Assembly: GCF_016102285.1 (NCBI RefSeq)
Contig: NZ_JACFOY010000001.1
Span: 744,001 to 808,000 of the forward strand
From: Bartonella sp. M0177
GTDB lineage: Bacteria; Pseudomonadota; Alphaproteobacteria; Rhizobiales; Rhizobiaceae
Length of the DNA stretch: 64,000 bases
Direction of reading: 5' to 3'
The translations under genes and the position numbers were made by a program. The notes under the pieces were generated by a model that did not search any database, was not told the origin of the DNA, and saw nothing but the letters and a program-made list of their open reading frames with translations. How positions within the stretch are numbered: position 1 is the first letter of the stretch; each line of letters opens with the position of its first letter. This document shows positions 1 to 9,222 of the stretch, one piece after another.

Positions 1-30
1 GTAGAACCCCGTTTTTGACAGGAAAAGATA

Positions 31-702
31 ATGTCGAATGAAAGTTTTATTCGTGAGGTGAATGAAGAGATCCGTCAGGAAAAGGCAAAGGCCTTGTGGG
101 GGAATTATGGCCCTTATCTTATACTGGCAGCCGTTATTCTTGTGCTCGGGACCGGCATTTATCAAATTTATGACCATTGGCAATCGTCGAAAGCCGGACG
201 TATCGGGGATACATTGCTTATAAGCTTCGACCTTTCTGATGAGCGCAATTTTGATGAAGCCCTAAAAAAACTCGATGATGTCGAAAAAACCGGTTTTGGC
301 GATTATCCTTTTTTGGCAGTTTTAAGAAAAGGGGCAATATTTATGAAACAGGGCGATGCTGCCAAAGCAGTAGCCGAATTTGACAAGGTTGCCGGAAATA
401 AAAACGCTCCCGAAATTTTACAAAAAGTTGCCAAAATTCGGGCAGCCTATATTCTTGTCGACAATGGTTCGTTCGAAGATGTCGAAAAACGCGTGAAAGA
501 TCTTGCAACCGATGTTGATTCAACACGCATTATGGCTCGTGAAGCTCTCGGACTTGCAGCTTATAAAGCCGGAAAAATGGACGATGCCCGTTATTATTTC
601 CAGAAGATTGTCGATGAAGGCATGGGCGGCTTCAAAGCCACAGAACGTTCTCGTCTTATGCTAGAACTTATGCAAAGCTCCGGTGCTGTAGCCAAGGAAT
701 AG
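31..702 (+). CDS. YfgM-like tetratricopeptide membrane protein
   Basis: A 223-residue protein with a short charged cytoplasmic N-terminus, one membrane segment at about residues 28-46, and a helical, Ala/Lys/Asp-rich remainder that resembles the TPR_21 (YfgM-like) domain. Proteins of this family are anchored in the inner membrane with the repeat domain outside, and YfgM is linked to the SecYEG translocon and periplasmic chaperones. An AGGAAAAG ribosome site precedes the ATG. The stop is 3 bases before der, so the two are probably cotranscribed, an arrangement common in proteobacteria and one that supports the call. The exact role in this organism is inferred. Confidence 0.8.
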   Translation: MSNESFIREVNEEIRQEKAKALWGNYGPYLILAAVILVLGTGIYQIYDHWQSSKAGRIGDTLLISFDLSDERNFDEALKKLDDVEKTGFGDYPFLAVLRKGAIFMKQGDAAKAVAEFDKVAGNKNAPEILQKVAKIRAAYILVDNGSFEDVEKRVKDLATDVDSTRIMAREALGLAAYKAGKMDDARYYFQKIVDEGMGGFKATERSRLMLELMQSSGAVAKE

Positions 703-705
703 AAA

Positions 706-2130
706 ATGGGTTTGACCATTGCAATTGTCGGTCGTCCCAATGTTGGTAAATCGACACTGTTTAATCGTCTCGTCGGACAAAAATTGGCCCTCGTTGATGA
801 CACGCCAGGTGTGACGAGAGATCGGCGGCGTCATGCCGCTCGTCTGATGGATTTACGATTTGATGTCATTGATACCGCAGGCCTCGAAGAAGCCAAAAGC
901 GATACGCTGGAAGGGCGTATGCGCGCCCAGACAAAAGCGGCAATTGATGAAGCCGATCTTATTCTTTTTGTGCTTGATGCAAAAAGTGGCATGACGGCAA
1001 ATGATTTGAATTTTGCCTCACTCGTTCGCAAGTCGGGCAAGCCCATTGTATTGGTTGCCAATAAATCGGAGTCGAAACAGGCAACAGCAGGATTTTATGA
1101 AGCATGGTCTCTCGGCCTTGGCGAGCCATGTCCGATTTCTGCCGAACATGGGCTCGGCCTTCAGGATTTGCGCGACGCTATAGTCGAAGCTGTGGGGAAA
1201 GAAAAAGCCTTTTCTCATGTTGAAGACGAAAAGCTTCGTCAGGAAAAAACGACAATTGGCGAAGATATTGACGACCCTGAAGCAGATGAACCGGCTTATG
1301 ATTCGACAAAACCTTTGCGTATTGCAATTGTCGGCCGACCGAATGCCGGAAAATCCACACTCATCAATACAATGCTTGGTCAAGACCGTTTGTTGACCGG
1401 CCCCGAAGCAGGAATTACACGTGATTCGATTTCGGTCGATTGGCGCTGGAAAGATCGCGAGATCAAACTTTATGATACTGCCGGGTTGCGAAGAAAGTCG
1501 AAAGTCGAGGGGAAACTCGAAAAGCTCTCGGTAGCCGAAACATTGCGCGCCATCCGTTTTGCCGAAGTTGTTATTATTGTCCTTGATGCGACAATTCCGT
1601 TCGAAAAACAGGATTTGCAAATAGCCGATCTTGTAATTCGCGAAGGTCGTGCGCCGGTCATTGCTTTTAATAAATGGGATTTGATTGAAAACAGGCAGGA
1701 GACGCTGGCGAGATTGCACGAGGAATGTGCGCGGCTTTTACCGCAAGTGCGGGGTTTGAGGGCTGTTCCTGTATCCGGCGAAAGAGGTGAGGGAATAGCC
1801 CGCCTCATGGAAAACGTCGAACTGGTTCATCGTATCTGGAATCGCCGTATATCAACCGGTAAGCTCAACAGGTGGCTTGCGGAAATAACAGCCTATCATC
1901 CGGCACCGGCTGTTTCCGGACGGCGTTTAAAGGTGAAATATATTACACAGATCAAGACCCGCCCACCTGTGTTTGTTATTTCGTGTTCGCGACCCGAGGC
2001 TATGCCCCAATCCTATCTGCGCTATCTTGTAAACGGTTTGCGTGATTCTTTTGACATGCCTGGCGTTCCGATAAGGCTGACAATGACCACCTCTGACAAT
2101 CCGTTTGCCGGAAGGGCTAAAAAACGCTGA
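706..2130 (+). CDS. der: Ribosome assembly GTPase Der (EngA)
   Basis: A 474-residue double-GTPase needed for maturation of the 50S ribosomal subunit. Two tandem G domains are visible: the first P-loop is GRPNVGKST near residue 9 and the second GRPNAGKST near residue 210, each followed by its DTAG switch and NKxD-type base-recognition motif (NKSE, NKWD). A linker rich in Asp/Glu separates them, and a C-terminal KH-like domain ends in a basic tail (GRAKKR). Length and domain order are normal for the family. It follows the TPR membrane protein after 3 bases and is likely translated from the same message. No abnormality seen. Confidence 0.98.
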   Translation: MGLTIAIVGRPNVGKSTLFNRLVGQKLALVDDTPGVTRDRRRHAARLMDLRFDVIDTAGLEEAKSDTLEGRMRAQTKAAIDEADLILFVLDAKSGMTANDLNFASLVRKSGKPIVLVANKSESKQATAGFYEAWSLGLGEPCPISAEHGLGLQDLRDAIVEAVGKEKAFSHVEDEKLRQEKTTIGEDIDDPEADEPAYDSTKPLRIAIVGRPNAGKSTLINTMLGQDRLLTGPEAGITRDSISVDWRWKDREIKLYDTAGLRRKSKVEGKLEKLSVAETLRAIRFAEVVIIVLDATIPFEKQDLQIADLVIREGRAPVIAFNKWDLIENRQETLARLHEECARLLPQVRGLRAVPVSGERGEGIARLMENVELVHRIWNRRISTGKLNRWLAEITAYHPAPAVSGRRLKVKYITQIKTRPPVFVISCSRPEAMPQSYLRYLVNGLRDSFDMPGVPIRLTMTTSDNPFAGRAKKR

Positions 2131-2228
2131 GTCGTTTTTTAAAAAAATTTCATTTGCACATTATTCAGAAATATTAACAGATCGGCTTTGTGACTTTCGA
2201 AAACGCCGATAAACGCACAATTTCGGCG

Positions 2229-2236
2229 TTAACCAT
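2229..2236 (+). promoter_or_regulatory. CtrA-type box TTAACCAT (first)
   Basis: An exact TTAACCAT octamer in the AT-rich gap between der and the cell-wall hydrolase gene. TTAACC-type half sites are bound by the cell-cycle regulator CtrA in alphaproteobacteria. A second identical octamer lies 63 bases downstream, which makes chance less likely. Binding is inferred. Confidence 0.45.
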
Positions 2237-2291
2237 TTTTCCAAATTAATGAAAAATTAATCAATAAAATCAACGAATAAGGTGGTTTTTG

Positions 2292-2299
2292 TTAACCAT
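2292..2299 (+). promoter_or_regulatory. CtrA-type box TTAACCAT (second)
   Basis: The second exact TTAACCAT octamer, in the same orientation as the first and about 90 bases before the likely start codon of the cell-wall hydrolase gene. The position suits promoter control of a peptidoglycan enzyme by the cell cycle. The inference rests on sequence identity only. Confidence 0.45.
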
Positions 2300-2389
2300 A
2301 AATAAAGGTTGATCAGGCTATCTTCACACCCACAGAAAACAAGTTTTTCTTTTTGTTTTGCGTAAGCGTATTTGCGTTGGAGTGATGTG

Positions 2390-3697
2390 GTGTTTGAAGT
2401 ATCTTTCATACCGTCTTTGCGCCGTCATGGTAACAAAGGAAAGCGGAGTGATGTGCTTCGCACCGCATCCTCTTATTACATGCCAGAGGGGCGTTTCTAT
2501 GAAGCGCCTGTCATTCTGAAGCAAGAAAAACGGAAATCCCGTGTTTTGCCGCTTTTTCTTGGAGCAAGCCTCTCGGTTTTAACAGCATCGTCCATTCACA
2601 AGCTTGATATGGATGGAGGTTTTTTATCTCAAAAATCGGTTTTGGCTCATGATTCGAGAAATAAATCGATCAATGCCTCTTCGCTTGTTGAGCCGATGAA
2701 GGCTTCCGGCATCGAACTATCCGGAAATGTCCGGCCAGATTCGTTGAGCCAGAAAAAAATTGACCTCGCTTCCGACAGTGATGTTTCCAATCCTGATGTC
2801 AAACGGGAAAAGAGCAAGGCTCTGGAACATAGAGACGAGGAAAATTACAATATATCCTATAGTGACGAACCGGAATGGCTCTTGAACAGCGGGAGAATTA
2901 CGCCGTTTTCAGAAAGTTTCCAACAGGTTGGCTCATTCGAGATGGCTCAAAGAACAGCCCCTGCAAATGGCGCGTCACAAAACGATTTAGAGAAGAAAGA
3001 TAACGCCGATCAAAAATCCGGGGAAAAAATAGCTCTTGTCATTCCTCAGAAAAAACCGGTCGCAAAACTTCCCGTCCCGAAGATTCTCAAAAACCTCGTT
3101 ACCAACGATAATCCTGACGTGATGGCTCTTGCCTATGCGCCTGCCAATGCAAAGGTTGATACCAGCGCATTCGATAGCGTGCTAACGGAAAAACATTCCC
3201 AGATCGACCGTAACGGTCGCTTTATTCCGCCGATCGGGCGTAATGATCATGCTTGGGCCGCCACACCTTTGCCTCCCGAGGCTTTTTCGGCAAAAGAGCA
3301 GAAATGTCTGGCAGAAGCTGTTTATTTCGAGTCCCGCGGGGAATCAATAAAGGGACAAGCGGCTGTGGCTCAGGTTGTTTTGAACAGAGTGAGAAATCCG
3401 GCCTATCCGAATACGATTTGCGGTGTGGTTTACCAGAATACCAACTGGATCAATCATTGCCAGTTTTCGTTTGCTTGTGACGGTCGCAAACACAGAGTAA
3501 CCGAAATGGCGCAATGGACTGTTGCCCAGCAAGTTGCACGTGCTGTTTCGGCTGGCCAGATATGGTTTCCCGAAGTCGGTTCGGCTACCCACTATCATGC
3601 TGTCTATGTTCGCCCCCGCTGGGCACGCACAATGATAAAAGTGGACAAAATCGGCTTGCATATTTTTTATCGCACCCGCTATGGCGGCTGGATTTGA
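2390..3697 (+). CDS. SleB-family cell wall hydrolase
   Basis: Roughly 435 residues with a C-terminal Hydrolase_2 (SleB) domain: the CLAEAVYFESRGE motif near residue 310 carries the catalytic glutamate, followed by GQAAVAQVVLNRV and a CQFSF segment with paired cysteines. Such enzymes cleave peptidoglycan, probably as lytic transglycosylases or amidases. A hydrophobic stretch (VLPLFLGASLSVLTAS) near residue 50 probably anchors or exports it, and residues 60-290 are low-complexity linker. The start is uncertain: GTG at 2390 has a GGAG seven bases upstream, while TTG 2372 and ATG 2480 are alternatives in frame. Two TTAACCAT boxes upstream suggest CtrA control of cell-wall remodelling. Confidence 0.85.
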   Translation: MFEVSFIPSLRRHGNKGKRSDVLRTASSYYMPEGRFYEAPVILKQEKRKSRVLPLFLGASLSVLTASSIHKLDMDGGFLSQKSVLAHDSRNKSINASSLVEPMKASGIELSGNVRPDSLSQKKIDLASDSDVSNPDVKREKSKALEHRDEENYNISYSDEPEWLLNSGRITPFSESFQQVGSFEMAQRTAPANGASQNDLEKKDNADQKSGEKIALVIPQKKPVAKLPVPKILKNLVTNDNPDVMALAYAPANAKVDTSAFDSVLTEKHSQIDRNGRFIPPIGRNDHAWAATPLPPEAFSAKEQKCLAEAVYFESRGESIKGQAAVAQVVLNRVRNPAYPNTICGVVYQNTNWINHCQFSFACDGRKHRVTEMAQWTVAQQVARAVSAGQIWFPEVGSATHYHAVYVRPRWARTMIKVDKIGLHIFYRTRYGGWI

Positions 3698-3932
3698 TAT
3701 TAAACTTATTCTTTCATCATAAAAAAACATTAAAAAACAATGAGTTGTGAATATGCTTCCGATTTTGTTGCGAACAAAATGAAGTTAATGGAAGCCTTTA
3801 CTTTCCCGTTTAAAGAAAATTCCTTTTGATCTTGGGGAATGGCCGCTTGACGAATGCCTCTAGTAACAATATGTTGCGCCCAAACTCTAGAGGTCAGACC
3901 TTTACTTTGCATTTGGGATTAAGGGGCCAAAT

Positions 3933-4352
3933 ATGGCGAAAGGTGATAAACCTGATAAGCCTGAGAGAGGTGCTCGAATACCGGAGCAGGGGGGCAGTCC
4001 TGAACCTTCGGATCTGGAAATACGCAGGCGAAATCTGCAAGAAAAATTGGCGCGTTATAGCGCGGCCAAAAAACCGGATCAGGAAGAAGGGGAATCTGAA
4101 CCGCCAAAGGGGATGGCACAAGCAATCAGATTATCCAGTGAATTTTTGGCTGGTGTTGTGGTTGGTGTTATACTAGGGTTAGGAGTTGATCAATTGGCAG
4201 GAACATCGCCGTGGGGATTGATTATTTTTCTTTTCCTTGGATTTTCTGCCGGAGTATTGAATATATTACGGTCGGTGGGGGCTGTGGCTCCCAGTCAAAT
4301 TGGCAAAAACGGCGCATCGCGCCAAGATGATGGGCCTAATAAGCCCGAGTAA
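3933..4352 (+). CDS. atpI: ATP synthase protein I (AtpI)
   Basis: A 139-residue protein with a charged, Pro/Glu-rich N-terminal half and two membrane helices (about residues 70-90 and 95-115). The Gly-rich segment [15 protein letters not shown] is typical of alphaproteobacterial AtpI, an assembly factor that helps form the c-ring. AAGGGG sits just upstream of the ATG. It is the first gene of the F0 operon, 11 bases ahead of atpB. The preceding 235 bases (3698-3932) hold the presumed operon promoter and a CCTCTAG/CTAGAGG inverted repeat at 3857-3893 of unknown meaning. Confidence 0.92.
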   Translation: MAKGDKPDKPERGARIPEQGGSPEPSDLEIRRRNLQEKLARYSAAKKPDQEEGESEPPKGMAQAIRLSSEFLAGVVVGVILGLGVDQLAGTSPWGLIIFLFLGFSAGVLNILRSVGAVAPSQIGKNGASRQDDGPNKPE

Positions 4353-4363
4353 AAGAGGTTAAG

Positions 4364-5122
4364 GTGTCAGCGAGCGGTCCAGATCCTATTCATCAGTTTC
4401 AGATGTCTAAGCTGATCAATATTTCTTTCGGAAATATGGATTTATCATTCACCAATGTTTCGCTCTTTATGGCAATAACAGTGGTTTTTTCCTCAATGTT
4501 CCTGTTTGCATCTTCTTCAAGTCGTGGAATTGTCCCGACCCGAATGCAATCAATCTCGGAAATTACCTATGAATTTGTTGCCAATATGTTGCGCGGTTCG
4601 GCGGGGGCACAAGGAATGCGGTTTTTCCCGCTTGTGTTTTCGATATTCATATTTGTGCTTGTGGCCAACTTTTTAGGTCTTTTCCCTTATTTTTATACCG
4701 TTACATCGCAGATCGCCATTACATTTGCTCTTGCAATGCTGGTCATTTTCACCGTGGTTATTTACGGTTTTATCAAGAACGGGTTCGGATTTTTAAGATT
4801 GTTCGTTCCTTCGGGTGTGCCGGTTGTGATTTTACCACTGGTGACAATAATCGAAGTTATTTCGTTTCTCTCTCGTCCAATCAGCCTTTCCGTTCGTCTT
4901 TTTGCCAACATGTTGGCAGGACACATTACACTGAAAGTGTTTGCCGGTTTTGTTGTCTCTATGATAGGCTTGGGGGCGGCCGGCATCGGTGGCTCGATCC
5001 TGCCTCTTATAATGACTGTTGCAGTCACTGCTCTTGAGGTTCTTGTGGCGTTTCTTCAAGCCTATGTTTTTACTATTCTAACCTGTATGTACCTTGCTGA
5101 TGCGGTGCATCCCGGACATTGA
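4364..5122 (+). CDS. atpB: F0F1 ATP synthase subunit a
   Basis: A 252-residue polytopic inner-membrane subunit that forms the proton half-channels against the c-ring. The key arginine lies in [10 protein letters not shown] near residue 180, and the C-terminal helix [15 protein letters not shown] carries the conserved Gln. The gene starts with GTG behind an AAGAGGTTAAG ribosome site, 11 bases after atpI. Length is normal. It is part of the separate F0 operon typical of Rhizobiales, in which F1 genes lie elsewhere on the chromosome. Confidence 0.97.
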   Translation: MSASGPDPIHQFQMSKLINISFGNMDLSFTNVSLFMAITVVFSSMFLFASSSSRGIVPTRMQSISEITYEFVANMLRGSAGAQGMRFFPLVFSIFIFVLVANFLGLFPYFYTVTSQIAITFALAMLVIFTVVIYGFIKNGFGFLRLFVPSGVPVVILPLVTIIEVISFLSRPISLSVRLFANMLAGHITLKVFAGFVVSMIGLGAAGIGGSILPLIMTVAVTALEVLVAFLQAYVFTILTCMYLADAVHPGH

Positions 5123-5179
5123 TGAAACTGGTGGGCTTCCACCGCTTTTAAATGCGATTTTGCTTCAAAGGAGAATGAT

Positions 5180-5410
5180 ATGGAATTAGCACTCGCAGCA
5201 AAATATATAGGCGCTGGTCTCGCCTGCTTTGGTATGGCAGGTACAGCTCTCGGCCTAGGTAACATTTTTGGTAGCTATCTTTCGGGTGCTCTTCGCAATC
5301 CGTCTGCTGCCGATGGTCAGTTTGCACGTTTGGTTTTCGGCTTTGCTGTTACAGAAGCTCTGGGCATTTTCTCGTTGCTCGTTGCTATTCTGCTTCTCTT
5401 CGCTGTCTGA
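5180..5410 (+). CDS. atpE: F0F1 ATP synthase subunit c
   Basis: A 76-residue double-helix hairpin that oligomerises into the proton-driven rotor ring. The first helix holds the glycine run GTALGLGNIFG, the polar loop is RNPSA, and the second helix carries the ion-binding carboxylate in the VTEALGIF motif (Glu near residue 58). The ribosome site CAAAGGAGAAT is strong, as expected for the most highly made subunit. A 57-base gap precedes it, and a stem-loop follows at 5444-5462. Confidence 0.98.
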   Translation: MELALAAKYIGAGLACFGMAGTALGLGNIFGSYLSGALRNPSAADGQFARLVFGFAVTEALGIFSLLVAILLLFAV

Positions 5411-5443
5411 TAAGTAAATGCCTTTGGCTATTGCATTTGGCGA

Positions 5444-5462
5444 GGCAGGCGTAAAGCCTGCC
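5444..5462 (+). other. Stem-loop in the atpE-atpF' gap
   Basis: A perfect 7-bp GC-rich inverted repeat, GGCAGGC / GCCTGCC, with a 5-base loop (GTAAA), starting 34 bases after the atpE stop. No T-run follows, so it is probably not an intrinsic terminator. In this position a hairpin could stabilise the atpE 3' end or attenuate transcription and so favour subunit c over the downstream b subunits. That role is inferred. Confidence 0.5.
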
Positions 5463-5571
5463 ACACGCTCTTCCGCTAGGGCCAAAAGCAAAAAGAAAAA
5501 CCTTAAGCTGCCGCAAGGCTGTTACCATTTGTTTTTCAAAAGCATTGGAGCTTGTGAGAGGGTAAAACGGG

Positions 5572-6144
5572 ATGTTTCTATCTAGCGCACTTGCGCAAAC
5601 TGTCGAAACGCCAGTAGAACATGCGGGCGAAGCTGCACAACATGCAGGGCGTGTTTTTCCGCCTTTTGATTTTTCATACTACGAATCGCATATATTCTGG
5701 CTCATTATTTGTTTTGGCCTGTTTTATATATTCATATCCAGGGTCATTGTTCCGCGTATCGGTGGTACAATTGAAATCCGACGGGATAGAATTGCTTCCG
5801 ACCATGATAAAGCGGAACGTATGAACATGGAGCGCGAAAGCGCCATTGCTTCCTATGAACGTGAGCTTTCTGAAGCGCGCTCTCGTGCTATTGCAATTGC
5901 ACAAAGCTCCGCCGATGAAATTCGCAACAAGGTTGATGAAGAACGCAAAAAGTCGGAAGCCGAGCTTGATAAAAAGCTGGCCGAATCCGAAGAGAGAATT
6001 AAAAAAATCCGAAACAACGCTATGGGTAATGTTAACAAGATTGCCGAGACGACAGCAGCAGAGATTGTTGAAGAACTGATCGGGAAAAAGGTCAGTGCTT
6101 CGGATGCAACGGCAGCAGTCAAGGCAGTAAGCGGTTTGGAGTAA
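5572..6144 (+). CDS. atpF': F0F1 ATP synthase subunit b'
   Basis: A 190-residue peripheral-stalk subunit. After a 40-residue N-terminal extension there is one membrane helix (about residues 42-62), then a long charged coiled coil full of heptads and Ala/Glu/Lys/Arg. The extension and the FDFSYYESHIFWL entry to the helix are typical of the b' form found in alphaproteobacteria and cyanobacteria. GAGAGGG precedes the ATG. It pairs with the b subunit encoded 6 bases downstream as a heterodimeric stator. Confidence 0.94.
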   Translation: MFLSSALAQTVETPVEHAGEAAQHAGRVFPPFDFSYYESHIFWLIICFGLFYIFISRVIVPRIGGTIEIRRDRIASDHDKAERMNMERESAIASYERELSEARSRAIAIAQSSADEIRNKVDEERKKSEAELDKKLAESEERIKKIRNNAMGNVNKIAETTAAEIVEELIGKKVSASDATAAVKAVSGLE

Positions 6145-6150
6145 AAAGTC

Positions 6151-6633
6151 ATGATGACAGATACATTCTGGGCGCTGATAGGATTACTGCTTTTTATTGC
6201 CGTTCTTGTCTATTACAAAGTGCCGGCACTTCTTAATAGTTTTCTGGACAAACGTGCCGAACTCATTCGCAGCGAACTTGACGAGGCACGTCGTACGCGT
6301 GAAGAAGCTCAGGAACTTCTGGCTGTTTATCAGGCCAAACGCGAACAGGCTGAAAAAGAAGCAAAAGAGATTATAGCGGCTGCAAAACGTGAAGCAGAAC
6401 TGCTTGCAAAAGATGCTCACCAGAAAATGGCTGATTATGTTGCCCGCCGTAACAAAATGGCAGAACAAAAAATAGCCCATGCGGAATCGGAAGCAATCGA
6501 TGCAGTTAAGGCGTCAGTCGTTGATATTGCTGTCGCTGCGGCAAAAGAAATGCTGGTCAAGGAAATTGACGATAAAAAATCGGCAAGTCTTATTAAGGAC
6601 TCGCTTGCTGATGTCAAAGCCCACCTTAATTAA
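6151..6633 (+). CDS. atpF: F0F1 ATP synthase subunit b
   Basis: A 160-residue stalk subunit with an N-terminal membrane helix (about residues 6-24, DTFWALIGLLLFIAVLVYY) and a coiled-coil tail starting at LDKRAELIRSELDEA, the usual b-type junction. It starts at tandem ATG codons (6151 or 6154) behind GGAG, 6 bases after the b' gene, and is the last gene of the F0 operon. A strong terminator follows after about 40 bases. Confidence 0.95.
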   Translation: MMTDTFWALIGLLLFIAVLVYYKVPALLNSFLDKRAELIRSELDEARRTREEAQELLAVYQAKREQAEKEAKEIIAAAKREAELLAKDAHQKMADYVARRNKMAEQKIAHAESEAIDAVKASVVDIAVAAAKEMLVKEIDDKKSASLIKDSLADVKAHLN

Positions 6634-6670
6634 AATTCCGTCTTGAATAACAGGGCGAAAGATCATGGAA

Positions 6671-6697
6671 AACCACGCTTTAAGCGTGGTTTTTTTT
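6671..6697 (+). terminator. Intrinsic terminator of the atp F0 operon
   Basis: An 8-10 bp inverted repeat (AACCACGC...GCGTGGTT) with a short loop, followed directly by an unbroken run of T, 37 bases after the atpF stop. A textbook Rho-independent terminator for the plus strand. Confidence 0.9.
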
Positions 6698-6850
6698 ATG
6701 CCTTTCAATAACAAAGTTTTTCAGGCTTGAAAAAATAGTTCGAACATTATTCGTTTTAAGATGGCAGTCGTGCAAAGCGCATTTTCCGCGTTAATCCATT
6801 TTCTTGTTGAGCCCTTTCGCGTTTTCGACACGCACACTGGAACGGGTGCT

Positions 6851-7058
6851 TGATGCTGACAATAAAGCGCAAAGTTAAGCGTTGATCGTAAAGCGCCAAG
6901 CCTAATGCTGGCGATAAAGTCCAAAGTTTAATGCTGATGGTAAGGCGTCAAGTTTAATGCTCTCGATAAAGCGCAAAGTTAAATGCCAGCGATAAAGTGT
7001 GACGTTTAATGAAGCCGATAAAGCACGAAGTTTTGTGCCGTCGCTGAGGCGTGAAGTT
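6851..7058. repeat. Eight diverged 26-bp tandem repeats
   Basis: Eight consecutive units of exactly 26 bases begin at 6851, 6877, 6903, 6929, 6955, 6981, 7007 and 7033. A rough consensus is TAATGCTGGCGATAAAGCGC followed by AAAGTT; the most constant parts are the AATGC start, the GATAAAG core and the AAGTT end. A ninth unit is only partial. Units differ at several positions but no indel disturbs the period. Since 26 is not a multiple of 3, the tract does not encode a repeated peptide. The surrounding 6701-7627 region contains no gene I can support. Function unknown. Confidence 0.85.
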
Positions 7059-7627
7059 AATGCAGCCAGTAGCCGCGGAATACGGAAACGGGAATGGCAA
7101 GATAATTTGTGCCATAGAGCCGGAACGGGAAGCTGGAAAGTTATTGAACTCTTTGTTTCGGGCCTCGTACGGCCTATGCAACTCATTTTTCGGCACTTGA
7201 CTACCCGTTAAATCTCTTTCGAATTGCATGTGAAAGCTCCGGTTTGGAAACTTCAAGCTAAGCCTGCTTGGAGAATTAAACGGAAAGGACAAATGGTAGA
7301 ACGGACACGCAAAATGGGGACAAGGAACTCTATTTGACGTGATCCTATCATTTTCAAGTCGGGGGGTAAGGAATTCCGCAATTGTGTTTGATAGTTGGTA
7401 GAATGACATCTCGCCGGATTGTTATATCTCTATTTTTTCCAAGACTTCCGGAAAATTGCATGGTGGCTACGAACAATTAAATATTTTTCTTTGCCTCATG
7501 GACAAACTGTAGAAAGCAAAGCTAAAATATCTTCTGGTTAGAGCTTATATATAGTAAAATACTTTTTAAAAGCGCGAAGCTTTTATGACGTTGGTTGTGA
7601 AAATTGGAGCGTTTAGAGGGATATAAA

Positions 7628-7894
7628 ATGTTTAAAGCTGGCAATATTGTTCGGTTAAAATCCGGCGGTCCTAAAATGACTGTCGATAAAGTCAATAATA
7701 GCAAAATTTCTTGCGTTTGGTTCAAGGATGAACATTTGAAGACGGCAATTTTCCGCAAAGACACGCTTGAACTTGTGGACGAGGGAGAGAAGCGCAAATC
7801 TTCAAAGAATAAAAGCAAGATCAAAATTGAAGAAAATGGCAGGGCTATGGCCACATTCAAGGCCGCAAAAAAAGCCGATAAGAAGTCTGTCTAG
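7628..7894 (+). CDS. DUF2158 (YodC-like) small protein
   Basis: An 88-residue basic protein. Its N-terminal half, with FKAGNIVRLKSGGPKMTV followed by ISCVWF, matches the DUF2158/YodC family, small proteins with an SH3-like fold and no known biochemical role. The C-terminal half is a Lys-rich tail (KSSKNKSKIKIEENG, KAAKKADKK) that may bind nucleic acid, which is an inference. The start at ATG 7628 is chosen because the family begins at FKAGN and an AGAGGG lies upstream; a TTG at 7604 would add 8 residues. It stands alone after the repeat tract. Confidence 0.75.
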   Translation: MFKAGNIVRLKSGGPKMTVDKVNNSKISCVWFKDEHLKTAIFRKDTLELVDEGEKRKSSKNKSKIKIEENGRAMATFKAAKKADKKSV

Positions 7895-7914
7895 ATTTAT
7901 TCCGAGAAAAGTAT

Positions 7915-7944
7915 CCGGTTTGTCGAAAAACCGGTTTAATTTTT
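7915..7944 (+). terminator. Possible terminator after the DUF2158 gene
   Basis: Inverted repeat CCGGTTT / AAACCGG with a 6-base loop, followed by TTTAATTTTT, about 20 bases after the stop codon. The stem is short and the T-run is interrupted, so strength is doubtful. Confidence 0.5.
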
Positions 7945-8145
7945 GCAAAACCGCTTTGAAACCTCTTTTGATTGAAACAATCGGAACGTTTCGAAGCGGT
8001 ATTTTTATACACCCGTTTCTTGTGTCGTTTAACATCATTTTACGTGGGGGTATCGGGCGCAATTCAAGTCCCTGTAGCCCGTCCATTACTTTTGACCGGA
8101 CGAGCTTTTCACCAATCAATAGCGTTCCGACTTCGAATAGTGTTC

Positions 8146-9057
8146 CTATCTCAATATGAAATCGATCGGTTCAACAGGTTTTGGAAGAGGAAGCCCTAAA
8201 GCTGCGCAAACGTCACGCTCGATAATTGTTGCCATGGCATAAATTGGAAGGACATTATCGATATTGCTGAACGGTCTTTCCAATTCGTCGCTCAGGGCGT
8301 CAAGGCCAAATAGCGTATAAGCAACAAGGAGGCTTGCAACAGGTGTCCACCAACCGAGTATATCGGTAAAACCGAACGGAATGAGAAAACAATATATATA
8401 AGCCGTGCGATGGAGAAGAAGCGTGTATGCGAAGGGTACGCGCGTATTATTCAATCTCTCGCATGAGGTCTGGTTTTCATTAAGCTCGGTCAAGCTTTTA
8501 TCAAACATCTGATATTGGATATCGCTCAGAGCTTTTTGGCTATGCAAAGTTGCAAGGCACTTCGAAATCTCGTTCAAAATGAATGAAGGCTTATTATGAC
8601 TTTCCTGATAGGCTCTTATGAATTTTTCCGGATAGTTTGAAATTAATGAGGGGAGAGAAGACGTACCCTTTAAATGGTCAACAAGACTGTGGGAAAATGC
8701 AGAAGTGAGTTCTAGCAGTGTTTTCCGTTCGGTTTCATGTTCGGTCAAAATGGCGGTTTGGCGAATGAGATCGCGGGAGCCGGAAATAATTTTTCCCCAA
8801 ACCTTTCGCCCTTCCCACCACCGGTCATAACAGGCGTTATTGCGGAAGCCCAGAAAGGTTGACAGCGCAATGCCAAGCATCATGAACGCTGTCCCGTTAT
8901 TATAGGTCGGTATGACACGGGGATAAAAATGGTGGGCTAATACCAAAGCTGTTGAAAGAATTAGAATTGCGACAAGTTGTGGTGCAATGGCCGGAAGAAT
9001 AGAGCCATGCAATACGAAAAAAAGCCGCAAAAAACCCGGCCGCTTACGGATAATCAT
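8146..9057 (-). CDS. Bestrophin-like (YneE family) membrane channel protein
   Basis: About 303 residues with the bacterial bestrophin signature: an N-terminal RKRPGFLRLFFVLHGSILP segment, paired membrane helices, and the diagnostic FRNNACYDRWWEGRKVWG motif near residue 80. Family members form pentameric ion channels (anion or cation), and the physiological role in bacteria is unclear. A second pair of helices lies near residues 215-260. ATG 9057 is preferred because GGAG sits 6 bases upstream; a TTG at 9090 would add 11 residues. It stands alone, with a convergent neighbour on its 3' side. Confidence 0.85.
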   Translation of the reverse strand: MIIRKRPGFLRLFFVLHGSILPAIAPQLVAILILSTALVLAHHFYPRVIPTYNNGTAFMMLGIALSTFLGFRNNACYDRWWEGRKVWGKIISGSRDLIRQTAILTEHETERKTLLELTSAFSHSLVDHLKGTSSLPSLISNYPEKFIRAYQESHNKPSFILNEISKCLATLHSQKALSDIQYQMFDKSLTELNENQTSCERLNNTRVPFAYTLLLHRTAYIYCFLIPFGFTDILGWWTPVASLLVAYTLFGLDALSDELERPFSNIDNVLPIYAMATIIERDVCAALGLPLPKPVEPIDFILR

Positions 9058-9222
9058 TTCATTCTCCGCTGCCGGTAAAACAACACCCAATCGCCGGCAA
9101 CACTTGAATTTTATAATATTCTTTATGGCCGTTTAAGGGCAATAAAAAACGAGACCGCCCGACAGATCCATTTTTGAAAACAATTCAAATTGGACCTTTA
9201 TCAGGCGGAGTCCCTTGTAAAT

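Noticed and set aside
1018-1719. A 233-codon minus-strand frame opposite der
   Set aside because: It is fully antisense to a highly conserved GTPase, has no recognisable domain and is explained by codon bias of der.
6851-7058. CRISPR array
   Set aside because: Units are directly adjacent with no unique spacers, and units are divergent; it is a tandem repeat.
6954-7409. A 151-codon minus-strand frame running through the 26-bp repeats
   Set aside because: The 26-base period is not a multiple of 3, so the frame cycles through unrelated residues; no ribosome site or domain.
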